Positions 40,251-53,013 are shown, numbered from the stretch's first letter. The stretch is 64,000 nucleotides of DNA from Streptomyces sp. Ru62 (GCF_002920615.1 NZ_PQSU01000020.1:62001-126000), one strand, 5' to 3'. Made by a program: numbers and translations. The notes: a model not told the origin generated them from the letters alone.

Positions 40251-40997
40251 TCAGAGGCTGGAGGAGCGAGCGGCGAGTTCGGGTTCGGCCTGTGCGGGGA
40301 CGGATGCGATCGGCGTCGGTACGGGCTGCGCGAACATCACGGCCACCAGGCGAAGGCCGACCACGGCCCCGGCGACTTGGGCCGCGATGAACGGACCGAC
40401 CGAGGCGGGCGCGATACCGGCGAAGGTGTCGGTGAAGGCGCGGCCGACGGTGACTGCGGGGTTGGCGAACGACGTGGACGACGTGAACCAGTACGCCGCG
40501 CCGATGTAGGACGCCACAGCCACCGGAGCAAGGTGGGCGCGACCGGTACGCCCGAGGCCGAAGATCAGCAGGACGAGACCGGCGGTGGCGACCAGCTCGC
40601 CGAGCCACAGGTGACCGGCGGAGCGGTCATGGCTGGACCACTGCACCAAGGGCTTGGCGAACATGGCATCAGCCAGGACGGTCCCGCCGATCGCCCCGGC
40701 CGTCTGGGCGGAGATGTAGGCGGCCGCGTCCCGGAGGGTCAGGCCGTCAGGGGCGCGCCGGCCGGTGAACCAGGCCGCGAGCGTGACGACCGGGTTGAAG
40801 TGCGCGCCGGAGACCGGCCCGAACAGCGCGATGAGCACACCCAGCCCGAACACGGTTGCCAGCGAGTTGGCGAGGAGCTGCACGCCGACGTCATGGGTCA
40901 GCTCCGTGGCCTGGATACCGGAGCCGACCACCACGGCGACGAGGGCAGCCGACCCCACGGCTTCAGCGAGGGCACGGCGCCCCAATGATCCGCTCAC
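40251..40997 (-). CDS. Aquaporin (MIP) family channel in the ars operon
   Basis: 248 aa from GTG 40997, overlapping the arsR stop as GTGA. Six membrane segments and two NPA half-helices: GAHFNPVVTLAAW (NPV variant) and SSTSFANPAVTVG. In Sinorhizobium an aquaglyceroporin (AqpS) replaces the ArsB pump: arsenite made by ArsC leaves the cell down its own gradient. The same pairing is seen here, and no ArsB or Acr3 gene is present in the window. The C-terminus has a Pro/Ala-rich tail of 25 residues. Confidence 0.88.
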   Translation of the reverse strand: MSGSLGRRALAEAVGSAALVAVVVGSGIQATELTHDVGVQLLANSLATVFGLGVLIALFGPVSGAHFNPVVTLAAWFTGRRAPDGLTLRDAAAYISAQTAGAIGGTVLADAMFAKPLVQWSSHDRSAGHLWLGELVATAGLVLLIFGLGRTGRAHLAPVAVASYIGAAYWFTSSTSFANPAVTVGRAFTDTFAGIAPASVGPFIAAQVAGAVVGLRLVAVMFAQPVPTPIASVPAQAEPELAARSSSL

Positions 40998-41374
40998 GCG
41001 GTCGCCTCGGCCTTCTGCGCCGTAGTGAGGAACGCGGCGAGCCGGTCCAGGGTGCCAGGCAGCACCCAGTAGTGGACCCAGGTACCTCGACGCTCGCAGT
41101 CGATCAGGCCCGCCTGTCGGAGCAGCTTGAGGTGATGCGAGATCGTCGGCTGGGACAGCTCGAACGCGGGGGTCAGGTCACACACGCACACTTCGCCACC
41201 AGCTCGCGACGCGATCAGTGACAGCAGGCGCAGGCGCACCGGGTCGCCCAGTGCCTTGAAGATCTTCGCCAGCTCGGTCGCCTGGTCCTCACCCAAGGGG
41301 GCGCTCACCAGCCCCGGGCAGCAGGCAGCGGACTGATCGTCCTGACCGAGCACCACCCATTCTTGCTTCGACAT
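40994..41374 (-). CDS. arsR: ArsR-family arsenite-responsive repressor
   Basis: 126 aa from ATG 41374. Winged HTH with FELSQPTISHHLKLLRQAGL as the recognition helix. The ELCVCDL-type sensor site is GGEVCVCDLTPAF, and an additional CC pair (AACCPGL) lies near the N-terminus, a possible third thiol ligand as in actinobacterial ArsR types. Only 80 bp separate it from the divergent arsI, so a single operator can control both. The frame extends to ATG 41431, which would overlap the promoter of arsI. Confidence 0.9.
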   Translation of the reverse strand: MSKQEWVVLGQDDQSAACCPGLVSAPLGEDQATELAKIFKALGDPVRLRLLSLIASRAGGEVCVCDLTPAFELSQPTISHHLKLLRQAGLIDCERRGTWVHYWVLPGTLDRLAAFLTTAQKAEATA

Positions 41375-41454
41375 TCCTCTATGTTGACGATTCTCGATCC
41401 AAGCCGCAAGCTCTGTATCGACAGACATCAATGCAAGCAGATGGGAGTCACGCC

Positions 41455-41925
41455 ATGTCCCGTGCCCAGCTCGCCCTGCGCGTCAGTGACCTGGAAGCGT
41501 CGATCGCCTTCTACTCGAAGCTGTTCGGCACCGAACCGGCCAAGCGGCGCGAGGGCTACGCCAACTTCGCCATCACCGAGCCCCCGCTCAAGCTCGTACT
41601 CATCGAGGGCGAGTCCGGCGAGGAGACCCGCCTGGACCACCTCGGCGTCGAGGTCGAGTCCACCGACCAGGTCACCGCCGCCACCACCCGGCTCAAGGAC
41701 GCCGGCCTGGCTACCTTCGAGGAGAACGACACCTCCTGCTGCTACGCCCTCCAGGACAAGGTGTGGGTCCACGGCCCCGGCAAGGAGCCCTGGGAGGTCT
41801 ACGTCGTGAAGGCCGACGCCGACAACCTGGGCAAGAGCGCCGACCCCGACGGCACCGGTGACGGCTGCTGCTCCAGCCAGGCCACCGAGGAGACCCCGGC
41901 AGCGGCCGGATGCGCCTGCGGCTAG
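41455..41925 (+). CDS. arsI: ArsI / CadI-type C-As lyase (VOC fold)
   Basis: 156 aa from ATG 41455 with GGGAG upstream. Vicinal oxygen chelate fold: QLALRVSDLEASIAFYSKLF, metal ligands Gln12 or its neighbour, His in RLDHLGVEVES, and Glu in PWEVYVVKAD. The cysteine pair NDTSCCYALQD corresponds to the vicinal thiols that bind trivalent organoarsenicals in ArsI. Dioxygen-dependent cleavage of the C-As bond would free arsenite. The C-terminal 25 residues add GCCSS and GCACG, a possible further metal site. Divergent from arsR. Confidence 0.85.
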   Translation: MSRAQLALRVSDLEASIAFYSKLFGTEPAKRREGYANFAITEPPLKLVLIEGESGEETRLDHLGVEVESTDQVTAATTRLKDAGLATFEENDTSCCYALQDKVWVHGPGKEPWEVYVVKADADNLGKSADPDGTGDGCCSSQATEETPAAAGCACG

Positions 41926-41988
41926 TGATCCGAACGGCCTGGTCAGCCCGCGCCCGTCCGTCTCAGTTTCCGTCTCATTCAGCGACGG

Positions 41989-42732
41989 TCACCACCGTTC
42001 AGGCGAGGGGCGGCAGCGGGAGGGCGGTTCGTCCAGGAGGCGCAGGGCGGTGATGCGTGGGCGCTGGGTGTCGACGGCGACGTAGTAGCCGCCGGAGTGG
42101 CGGATGCCGAACGGGATGCCGTCGTCGTCGCGTTCGACGTCGATGCGGTTGCCGTTGCGGTCGCTCCAGGAGTCCAGGGCCAGGTGGAAGACACCGAAGG
42201 ACGGGGAGGGGACCGGGGCGGCGAAGGTGCGGGTCACGCCGGTCGAGGGGTCGGTGACCGTCATCGCGCCGTCCGGTTTGCCGTCCCACTCCAAGGGCCG
42301 GCGCGGGCCCTTGGCCGGCATCGTCGGGACGCCGGGCTGCGGCACCGGATACACCAGGCGCATGCCGTCAGCCGCGGCGAAGACGACGCCCTCACCGTCG
42401 ATCTGGAGGCACTCGTCCAGGGTGGAGATCCACGTCGGGCCGAAGCAGACACCGCCCCGGTAGGAGGACAGGTGGGTGCGGGTGAACTCAAAGGGCAGGC
42501 TGCCCGGCAGGGCCAGGTCCGTCTGGGTCATCAGCATGGCGCCGGTCGCCACGTCGATCGGCTCGCCCACGCACGGGGTGCGCTCGGCGTTGCGGGCGGC
42601 CGGGCCCAGCTCGACCAGGTCGGGCCGGAGCGACGGCGGGCGTAGCAGCAGCGGGGTGGTGTCGGCGAGGCCGCCTTCCATGCTCGCCTTCAGCAGGCCG
42701 CCGCCCGCTCCCAGCGCGCCACCGAAGATCAT
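41989..42732 (-). pseudogene. Rhs/DUF6531 protein, N-terminal fragment
   Basis: 247 aa from ATG 42732 with GGAGGA ahead. CVGEPIDVATGAMLMTQTDL, then LPFEFTRTHLSSYRGG and FGPTWISTLDECLQIDGEG are the DUF6531 start of Rhs/polymorphic toxin proteins. The frame breaks off after RPRITALRLLDEPPSRCR, where a normal protein would go on for 1000 residues of YD repeats to a toxin tip. Ars genes begin 60 bp beyond the break, so they or an older insertion removed the rest. A frame ending PPQFPHIALGPSVGEAG overlaps its ATG (ATGA), likely the end of a lost upstream partner. Confidence 0.75.
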
Positions 42733-42953
42733 GCCGTCCTCCTCGGTGACGGCGGACCCGCCTCGCCGACCGAGGGCCCCAGCGCGATGTGCGGGAACTG
42801 CGGCGGGTCGGCGTCCGGCTTGCCGGTGAGGCCCGCGTCTGGGCGACCGGGCGAGGGCCGGCCGGCGCGTCGTCCCGGGTCGTCACCCGGCCGTCCGCAG
42901 GGGTCGCCCCCTTCGGCTCCGCCGGCGCCGCGGTGGATGGCTAGTCTTCAGGC

Positions 42954-45900
42954 GTGACCACCGAGTTGGCTCTGCTGTCCGAAGTCGCCTGTCGTGGGCG
43001 GGAGATCACCGCTCCCCGGCTGCGTGGGCTGGTGGCGTTGCTCGCCGGGGACCTGCGGGCCGGGTGCAGCACGGGGCGGCTGGTGGAGGGGCTGTGGCCG
43101 GACGGGCTGCCGGAGCGGCCCGGCAAGGCGGTGCAGGTGCTGGTGTCGCGGCTCAGGGCGCAGGTGGGTGGTGAGCTGGTCGTCAGTACACCGACGGGGT
43201 ACCGGCTGGCGCTGGACGAGGCGCAGGTCGACAGCTCCGCGCTGCTGTTGCACGAGGCGGCGAGCGCCGAGCGGGCGCGGGCGGGGGATCACGCGGGTGC
43301 CCTGGCGCAGGCCGAGGCGGGCTTGGCCCTGTGGGACGGGCGCGTGGGGGCCGGGGCGGGCGAGGACCTGCACGATCCGGTGGTGGCGCTCCGTACCGAC
43401 CGGCTGCGGGCACACCGCTCGCTCGTGCGCTCCCGTGCGCTCGCGCTCGCCCGGCTGGGGCGGCGGGAGGAGGCCGCGGAGCCGCTGGCCGAGCTGGCCC
43501 GGGAGCTGCCGCGGGACGAGGAGGTGCTGGCGGAGCTGCTGCGGTGCGAGGCGCACACCGTGGGCCGGGCCGCCGCGCTGACCCGGTACGACGCTTATCG
43601 GCGGGCGTTGCGCGAGGAGTTGGGGGCCGATCCGGGTCCCGGGCTCAGGTCCCTCTACCAGGAGTTGCTCAGCACGGACGCGCCCCGGGTCCGGCAGGGA
43701 GTGCCGCACGAACCGAATCCGCTGCTGGGGCGGGACGCCGACATGTCCGCCGTGGCGGGGCTGCTGCGCGCGGCCCGGGTGGTCACCGTCGTGGGCCCCG
43801 GCGGGCTGGGTAAGACCCGGCTGTCCCACGCGGTGAGCCGGGCTGCCGAGCAGCCCGTGGTGCACTTCGTCCCCCTGGCCGGTGTCACCGCCGACGACGA
43901 CGTGGCCGCCGAGGTGGCCTCGGCGGTCGGCGCGGGCGAGGGCCGGCAGTTCGCCGGGGGCGGCGACGCGGTGAGCGGCATCGTCGGCGCGCTGGGTACG
44001 GGGCCCACGCTGCTGGTGCTGGACAACTGCGAGCAGGTGATCGCCGGCGTGGCCGACCTCGTGCGGGCACTGGTGTCGCGGTCCAAGGAGCTGCGGGTCC
44101 TGGCGACCAGCCGGGCCCCGCTGGGGCTGACCTCGGAGTCCGTGTACGCCCTGCCGGAGCTGTCCCTCGCCACCGCGGTCGAGCTCTTCGAGCAGCGGGC
44201 GCGGGCGGCCCGGCCCGGCGTGGACCTGCCCGCCGACCGGGTCGCCGAGATCTGCCGCCACCTGGACGGGCTGCCGCTCGCCGTGGAACTGGCCGCGGCC
44301 CGGGTACGGGTGCTCTCCGTCGCCGACATCGCGCGCCGCCTCCGGGACCGTTTCGCGCTGCTGCGGGGCGGCGCCCGTGACACGCCCGAGCGGCACCGCA
44401 CGCTGCACGCCGTGGTCGAGTGGAGCTGGAACCTGCTGGAGCCCGACGGCCGGGCGGCGCTGCGCGCGCTGTCGGTGTTCCCGGGCGGCTTCGCGGAGGA
44501 CGCGGCGGAGTACCTGCTCGGTGGGACGGGGGACGCGCTGTTCCTGCTGGAGCAGTTTGCCGGTCAGTCCCTGATCAAGGTGGACGACAGCCCTTCGGGG
44601 GTGCGTTTCCACATGCTGGAGACGCTGCGGGAGTTCGGCGCCGCCCGGCGGCTGGAGGCGGGCGAGGAGGAGGTGGTGACCGACCGGTTCCTGGACTGGG
44701 CCCGGCACTTCGGCCGCGAGCACCACGGTGTGCTGTTCGGCAGCGACCCGGCGCACTCCTGGAACCGCATCCGCGCCGAACAGGACAACCTCGTCCTCGC
44801 GCTGCGGCACGCGCTGGCCCGGTCCGACGGGCCCACCACCGCCGCGCTCACCGCCGTACTGGCCTCCCTGTGGGCCACCGACTCCCACTTCACCCGGCTC
44901 ACCGCCCTCATCGCCGACACCAGCGGGCCGCTGTCCCGCTTCCGTCCCGGCCCCGAGGACGTCGAGCCGGCCCGCACCGCGGCGGCCGTGTGCACCGCCA
45001 GCCTCTTCATGGCCCACGGCCCGCGCGCCGTACGGCCGTTGGTGACGCTGCGCCGGCTGCCGCCCGCTCCGCCGGACACGCTGCTGCGGGCGCTGGCCGT
45101 CGTGCTGTGCGCCGTCCCGGACATCCACCCGCCGGAGTACGCGTTGCTGGAGCATCTGTGCGACGCGGAGGAACCCCTGCTGGCGGGTGTGGCGGCGTGC
45201 TTCGCCAGTTACGTGTGGGACGCGGCGCACGACACGGAGCGCGCGCTGCGGTACGCCCGCCGGATGCTCGACGCGCTGGAGCCGCTCGCCAACCCCACCA
45301 TGCAGCTGCTCTGTCACGGCCGGATCAGCGAGCTGTGTCTGCAGTCCGAGCGGGGCGCGGAGGCGTACGACCATCTGCGCGCCGCGCTCGCCGCCCTCGA
45401 CCGGTTCGGCGACTGGTCGGACTCGGTCGGCGTGCGCTGGGGGCTGGTGCTGGCCTGTCTGCAGCGCGGGGAGGTCGACGAGGCGGAGTACTGGCTGGGG
45501 CTCGCGGCCCTGGAACAGCCACCGGAGTCGCCGCAGACCTACACGCCCGATCTCCTGGCCCGGGCGGAGATCGCGCTGGCCCGGGGGCTGACGGAGGTCG
45601 GGCTCGGTCTGTGGCGCCGGGCGGTGGAGCGGGTGCGGGAGGACAGCCTGCTGCATGCGGGGGATCCGTTCGTGCATCCGTGGTCGCTCCAGGTGCAGTC
45701 GGCCGCGCTGGCGGCGCACGCGCAGCACGGCCGGCTGGAGCCGGTGGCCGGGCTGGCCGGGCAGCTGAGGGAGCGGCTTCTCGGGATGCTGTCCGGGGCG
45801 TCGGGCACCGGGAGTTCGTCCGGCACCGAGGGCCCGGCCGGCATCGCGGGCTCGTCCGGCATCGACTCCTCCGGCTCCCCCGACTCCTCCAACTCCCCCG

Positions 45901-46190
45901 GCGCCGCGACCGGCGCCGGTTCCCCCGTGGAACTGCCGGTCTACGGCACGGTGTTGCTGGCGCTCGGCCTCGCCGGGCTGGCCGTGGGCGATACGGCGGC
46001 CGTACGGCTGGTGGCGCTGGCGGAGCGGATGCCGGTGGTGCGGGACTTCCCGACCCTGTCCTCGGCCCGGTCCCGGCAGGCCGCCGAGAACGCCGACAGG
46101 GCGGCGTACGCCGACGCGAGGTCGAGGTACGCCGCCCTGGGGCGGGAGGAGCTGCGGGCGGCGGCGCTGCGGGAGCTGAGCGCCGGGTGA
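42954..46190 (+). CDS. SARP/AfsR-like regulator: BTAD, NB-ARC ATPase and TPR domains
   Basis: 1078 aa from GTG 42954; TAGTCT ends six bases before, so leaderless. Residues 1-90 are an OmpR-type winged helix (GRLVEGLWPDGLPERPGKAV, VSRLRAQVGGELV); 95-245 a BTAD domain; 260-520 an NB-ARC ATPase with TVVGPGGLGKTRLSHAVSRA (Walker A) and TLLVLDNCEQV (Walker B); GLPLAVELAAARV is the GxP motif. The rest is helical repeats, broken by a Ser/Gly/Pro-rich linker near 950-990. Such proteins (AfsR, RedD relatives) switch on secondary metabolite genes. No biosynthetic cluster is visible nearby; the convergent ABC exporter is 37 bp away. Confidence 0.88.
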   Translation: MTTELALLSEVACRGREITAPRLRGLVALLAGDLRAGCSTGRLVEGLWPDGLPERPGKAVQVLVSRLRAQVGGELVVSTPTGYRLALDEAQVDSSALLLHEAASAERARAGDHAGALAQAEAGLALWDGRVGAGAGEDLHDPVVALRTDRLRAHRSLVRSRALALARLGRREEAAEPLAELARELPRDEEVLAELLRCEAHTVGRAAALTRYDAYRRALREELGADPGPGLRSLYQELLSTDAPRVRQGVPHEPNPLLGRDADMSAVAGLLRAARVVTVVGPGGLGKTRLSHAVSRAAEQPVVHFVPLAGVTADDDVAAEVASAVGAGEGRQFAGGGDAVSGIVGALGTGPTLLVLDNCEQVIAGVADLVRALVSRSKELRVLATSRAPLGLTSESVYALPELSLATAVELFEQRARAARPGVDLPADRVAEICRHLDGLPLAVELAAARVRVLSVADIARRLRDRFALLRGGARDTPERHRTLHAVVEWSWNLLEPDGRAALRALSVFPGGFAEDAAEYLLGGTGDALFLLEQFAGQSLIKVDDSPSGVRFHMLETLREFGAARRLEAGEEEVVTDRFLDWARHFGREHHGVLFGSDPAHSWNRIRAEQDNLVLALRHALARSDGPTTAALTAVLASLWATDSHFTRLTALIADTSGPLSRFRPGPEDVEPARTAAAVCTASLFMAHGPRAVRPLVTLRRLPPAPPDTLLRALAVVLCAVPDIHPPEYALLEHLCDAEEPLLAGVAACFASYVWDAAHDTERALRYARRMLDALEPLANPTMQLLCHGRISELCLQSERGAEAYDHLRAALAALDRFGDWSDSVGVRWGLVLACLQRGEVDEAEYWLGLAALEQPPESPQTYTPDLLARAEIALARGLTEVGLGLWRRAVERVREDSLLHAGDPFVHPWSLQVQSAALAAHAQHGRLEPVAGLAGQLRERLLGMLSGASGTGSSSGTEGPAGIAGSSGIDSSGSPDSSNSPGAATGAGSPVELPVYGTVLLALGLAGLAVGDTAAVRLVALAERMPVVRDFPTLSSARSRQAAENADRAAYADARSRYAALGREELRAAALRELSAG

Positions 46191-46227
46191 TCCCGAGAGG
46201 CTGAACGCCGGCTGAGCCCCGCCGGGG

Positions 46228-47018
46228 TCAACGCCGCGGCTCCCGGTTGAACTGCGCCTTGGACCACAGGTGACCCAGCACGGTCAGCCCCAAGCACCAG
46301 GCGACGGCGAGCACCGCGTTCTTCGTGCCGATCCCGCTGCCGAGCAGCAGCCCGCGCAGGGTCTCGATGGCCGGCGAGAACGGCTGGTACTCGGCGAACC
46401 AGCGGAACCAGCCCGGCATGGCGTCCACCGGCACGAACGCGCTGGAAAGGAACGGCAGCATCACCAGAGGCGTCCCGGTGTTGCTGGCCCCCTCCGCGTT
46501 GGGGCTGACCAGGCCGATGCCGACCGCGAGCCAGGTCAGCGCCAGGCTGACCAGCGCCATCAGCCCGGCCGCCGCGATCCACTCCAGCGGTGTCGCGTCG
46601 GGCCGGAAGCCGATGGCCAGGCCGATGCCCAGCAGCAGCACCAGGGCCATCAGCGTCTGGATCACGCTGCCGAGCACGTGGCCGATCAGTACGGAGGCGC
46701 GGGAGATGGCCATGGTCCGGAACCGGGCCATGATGCCCTCGGTCATGTCGGTGGCCACCGACACGGCGGTACCGAGCGAGGTCATGCTCACGGTCAGCAG
46801 CAGGATGCCGGGGACCAGATAGGCGACGTAGTCGGCGCGGTCCGCGTGTCCGCCGTTGATGCCGGCGCTCATCACGTCACCGAAGACGTAGACGAAGAGC
46901 AGCAGCAGGATGACCGGGGTGAGCAGGAGGTTCAGGGTGAGGGAGGGGTAGCGGCGGGCGTGCAGCAGGTTGCGCCGCAGCATGGTGAGGTTGTCGCGGA
47001 GGGCGTGGCCGGCGGCGC

Positions 47019-47022
<4 letters not shown>
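46228..47022 (-). CDS. ABC-2 type permease (DrrB family)
   Basis: 264 aa from ATG 47022, overlapping the ATPase stop (ATGA). Six membrane segments; NAEGASNTGTPLVMLPFLSS and PVDAMPGWFRWFAEYQPFSP are typical of DrrB-type drug exporters. Together with the next gene upstream it forms a two-component exporter, with two copies of each in the membrane. Substrate unknown. Confidence 0.88.
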
Positions 47023-47993
<971 letters not shown>

Positions 47994-48118
47994 GCCGCAG
48001 AGCGTGCGGCCCGGGCGGTTCAGCGTGGTTTCAACGCGGTTTCAGCGGCCCGGGGACGGGGCCGGGGCGGTGAAACCGCGGGTCGTTCGGCGGTCGGGCG
48101 ATCGGTCGGGACCGTCGT

Positions 48119-48209
48119 TCCGGAGCCATCGCTTCCGGAGCCACCGCTTCCAGAGCCACCACTCCAAAGCCACCGCCCCCAAGGCCACCGCTCCAAGGCC
48201 ACCGCTCCG
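48119..48209. repeat. Six degenerate 14-15-bp tandem repeats
   Basis: Units such as CGGAGCCACCGCTTC, CAAGGCCACCGCTC, from 48119 to 48209 in the gap between kdpC and the ABC ATPase. Non-coding, close spacing, no constant spacer, so a minisatellite-like array. Confidence 0.7.
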
Positions 48210-48234
48210 ACGCTGCCCGGAATCGCCGCCCCCG

Positions 48235-48867
48235 TCAGCTCTTCGCCATCAGCTGCTTCAGCGCGATGTTCAGTTCCAGGACGTTCACCCGGGGTTCCCC
48301 GATGAAGCCGAGGGTACGGCCGGTCGTGTGGGCCTTGACCAGTTGCTGGACCTGGGGCACGGGCAGGTGGTTGCGGGCGGCGACCCGGCGGACCTGGAGT
48401 TCGGCGTAGGCCGGGGAGATGTCCGGGTCCAGGCCGGAGCCGGAGGAGGTGACTGCGTCGGCGGGCACCTGGGAGGGCTTGACCGGATGGCCGGGGACCG
48501 AGTTGTTCCGCACCACGGCGGCCTTGGCGTCCTCGACCTGCTTGAGGAGCACCTTGCTGTCCGCGGCGAGGTTGGTCGCGCCGGAGAGGATCAGCTTGTA
48601 CCGCGTGTTGATCGAGTTCTGTCCGAGACCATCGGCGGGGCGGGGCTGGAAGTACCTGAGGCTGTAGCCCTGCTGGCCGATCAGGGACGAGCCGACGACC
48701 TTGCCGTCCGCCCTGGTCTCGGAGCCGTTCGCCTGGTGCGTGAACAGCGCCTGGGCGACACCGGTGACCGCCAGCGGATACAGGACGCCCGTGAGCACGG
48801 TCAGCACCAGCAGGGCCCGCAGCCCCGCGCCGAGCAGCCGCGCGGTGTGCGCGAAGGGGTGGTTCAT
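48235..48867 (-). CDS. kdpC: Potassium-transporting ATPase subunit C
   Basis: 210 aa from ATG 48867, five bases after the kdpB stop. One N-terminal membrane segment (ARLLGAGLRALLVLTVLTGV) then the extracytoplasmic domain; the family motifs SSLIGQQGYSLRYFQPRP and GSGLDPDISPAYAELQVRRV (SGSGLDPHIS) are clear. It assists assembly and potassium affinity of KdpFABC. Confidence 0.95.
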   Translation of the reverse strand: MNHPFAHTARLLGAGLRALLVLTVLTGVLYPLAVTGVAQALFTHQANGSETRADGKVVGSSLIGQQGYSLRYFQPRPADGLGQNSINTRYKLILSGATNLAADSKVLLKQVEDAKAAVVRNNSVPGHPVKPSQVPADAVTSSGSGLDPDISPAYAELQVRRVAARNHLPVPQVQQLVKAHTTGRTLGFIGEPRVNVLELNIALKQLMAKS

Positions 48868-48872
48868 GTCCT

Positions 48873-51007
<2,135 letters not shown>

Positions 51008-51008
<1 letters not shown>

Positions 51009-52669
51009 CACGCGAGCCCTTCCGCGAGCGGTCCCAGCGCCAGGGCCGGGAAGTACGTGAGACCGGTGATGATCAGGATCGCGCCCACCAGCAGGCCGGT
51101 GAACAGCGGTTTCTCGGTGCGCAGGGTGCCCGCGGTGACCGGCACCGGCCGCTGACCGGCGAGCGAGCCGGCCAGCGCCAGGACGAAGACCATGGGCAGG
51201 AAGCGGCCGAACAGCATGGCGAGCCCGGTCATGGTGTTGAACCAGTCGGTGTTCGCGTTCAGCCCGGCGAAGGCCGAGCCGTTGTTGTTGGCGGCGGAGG
51301 TGAAGGCGTACAGCACCTCGGAGAAGCCGTGCGCGCCCGGGTTGAGGATCGAGTGCGGCGGGGTCGGCAGCGCCATGGAGGCCGCCGTGAAGACGAGCAC
51401 CAGTGCCGGGGTGACGAGGAGGTAGCAGGCGGCGAGCTTCATCTCCCGGGCGCCGATCTTCTTGCCCAGGTACTCGGGCGTACGGCCCACCATCAGGCCG
51501 GCGAGGAACACCGCGATGACCGCCATGATCAGGATGCCGTAGAGGCCGGAGCCGGTGCCGCCGGGCGCGATCTCGCCCAGCATCATGCTCAGCATCGTGA
51601 CGCCGCCGCCGAGGCCGGTGAAGGAGGAGTGGAAGGAGTCCACCGCACCGGTCGAGGTGAGCGTCGTGGCCACCGCGAAGATCGAGGAGCCGCCGACCCC
51701 GAAGCGGACCTCCTTGCCCTCCATCGCCCCGCCCGCGGCCTGGAGCGCCGGGCCGTGGTGGGCGAACTCGGTCCCCATCATCAGGGCGGTGAAGCCGAGC
51801 CAGATGGCGGCCATCGTGCCGAGGATCGCGTACCCCTGCCGCACCGAGCCGACCAGCACGCCGAAGGTGCGGGTCAGTGAGAACGGGATGACGAGGATGA
51901 GGAAGATCTCGAAGAGGTTGGTGAACGGGGTGGGGTTCTCGAAGGGGTGGGCGCTGTTGGCGTTGAAGTAGCCGCCGCCGTTGGTGCCCAGCTCCTTGAT
52001 GGCCTCCTGCGAGGCGACCGCGCCGCCGTTCCACTGCTGGGAGCCGCCCATGAACTGGCCGACCTCGTGGATGCCGGAGAAGTTCTGGATCGCGCCGCAG
52101 GCGACCAGGACCACCGCGGCGACGGCGGCGACCGGCACCAGGATCCGCAGTGTGCCGCGCACCAGGTCGGACCAGAAGTTGCCGAGTTCACCGGTGCGCG
52201 ACCGGGCGAAGCCCCGCACGAGGGCCACGGCCACGGCCATGCCCACGGCCGCCGACACGAAGTTCTGCACGGCCAGACCGGCGGTCTGCACGACGTGCCC
52301 CATCGTCTGCTCGCCGTAGTACGACTGCCAGTTGGTGTTGGTCACGAACGACACGGCCGTGTTGAACGACTGCGCCGGGTCGACCGAGGAGAAGCCGAGC
52401 GAGCCGGGCAGCACGCCCTGGAGCCGCTGGAGCAGGTAGAGGAAGAGGACGCCGACGGCCGAGAAGGCGAGGACCGCGCGCAGGTACGCGGGCCAGGTCA
52501 TCTCGGTGTCGGGGTCGGCACCGATGCCCTTGTAGAGCCATCTCTCCACGCGCAGGTGCCGCGGCGAGGAGTAGACCCGGGCCATGTAGGTGCCGAAGGG
52601 GATGTGGACGAGCGCCAGCGCGCCCACCAGGGCGAGCAGCTGGAGCACGCCGGCCGGTACGGGACCCAT
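51008..52669 (-). CDS. kdpA: Potassium-transporting ATPase subunit A
   Basis: 553 aa; about 10 membrane segments and four selectivity-filter-like loops, of which FVTNTNWQSYYGEQTMG and KELGTNGGGYFNANSAHPF are the clearest. It forms the K+-selective channel part. The start at 52669 follows kdpF by 7 bp. Confidence 0.97.
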
Positions 52670-52676
52670 GGGGCGC

Positions 52677-52766
52677 TCAGAACCTCTCCGGGAAGACCAG
52701 GGCGAGGACGAGATAGCCCAGCAGGGCGACGGCCACGACCAGGCCGACGACGGTCTCGGCGGTCAC
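52677..52766 (-). CDS. kdpF: KdpF, small stabilising subunit
   Basis: 29 aa from GTG 52766: VTAETVVGLVVAVALLGYLV, ending LALVFPERF, one membrane helix, exactly the usual KdpF size. Its GTG overlaps the stop of the preceding 27-aa gene (GTGA). It stabilises the KdpABC complex in the membrane. Confidence 0.9.
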   Translation of the reverse strand: MTAETVVGLVVAVALLGYLVLALVFPERF

Positions 52767-52846
52767 AGCTTCGTCACCCCCTTGGCGACGAGAGCCACCA
52801 GCGCGAAAGCCGCGAGCGCGGTGACGACGAAGGCCAGGTCGGCCAT
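52763..52846 (-). CDS. 27-aa single-helix membrane peptide ahead of kdpF
   Basis: ATG 52846 to TGA 52763: MADLAFVVTALAAFALVALV then AKGVTKL. One membrane helix with a basic end. It is coupled by GTGA overlap to kdpF and would be the first gene of the kdp operon. I believe the same short frame precedes kdpF in other streptomycetes, unchecked. It may be an extra subunit or a regulator of the pump; no kdpDE genes lie near. Confidence 0.72.
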   Translation of the reverse strand: MADLAFVVTALAAFALVALVAKGVTKL

Positions 52847-53013
52847 CGCGGACTCCTGAGTGAGGTTCGGCGGAAACGGACGCTTCGAGGAGAACGCCGG
52901 TCCGGCCGGAACACGTCACCCGTTGACGGCCCTCATACGGCCGCCGGTGCGGCCTTGACGCGACTCTTACGCCTCCGGCCCGCGGGGGACCCGTTCCCGT
53001 GCGGTCGTGCCGG

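Noticed and set aside
42948..45728. 926-codon antisense frame opposite the SARP regulator
   Set aside because: Composition is Gln/Arg/Gly/Pro-rich without domains; the plus strand encodes clear BTAD and NB-ARC motifs.
48119..48209. CRISPR array
   Set aside because: Units are degenerate, directly adjacent and have no unique spacers; no cas genes are near.
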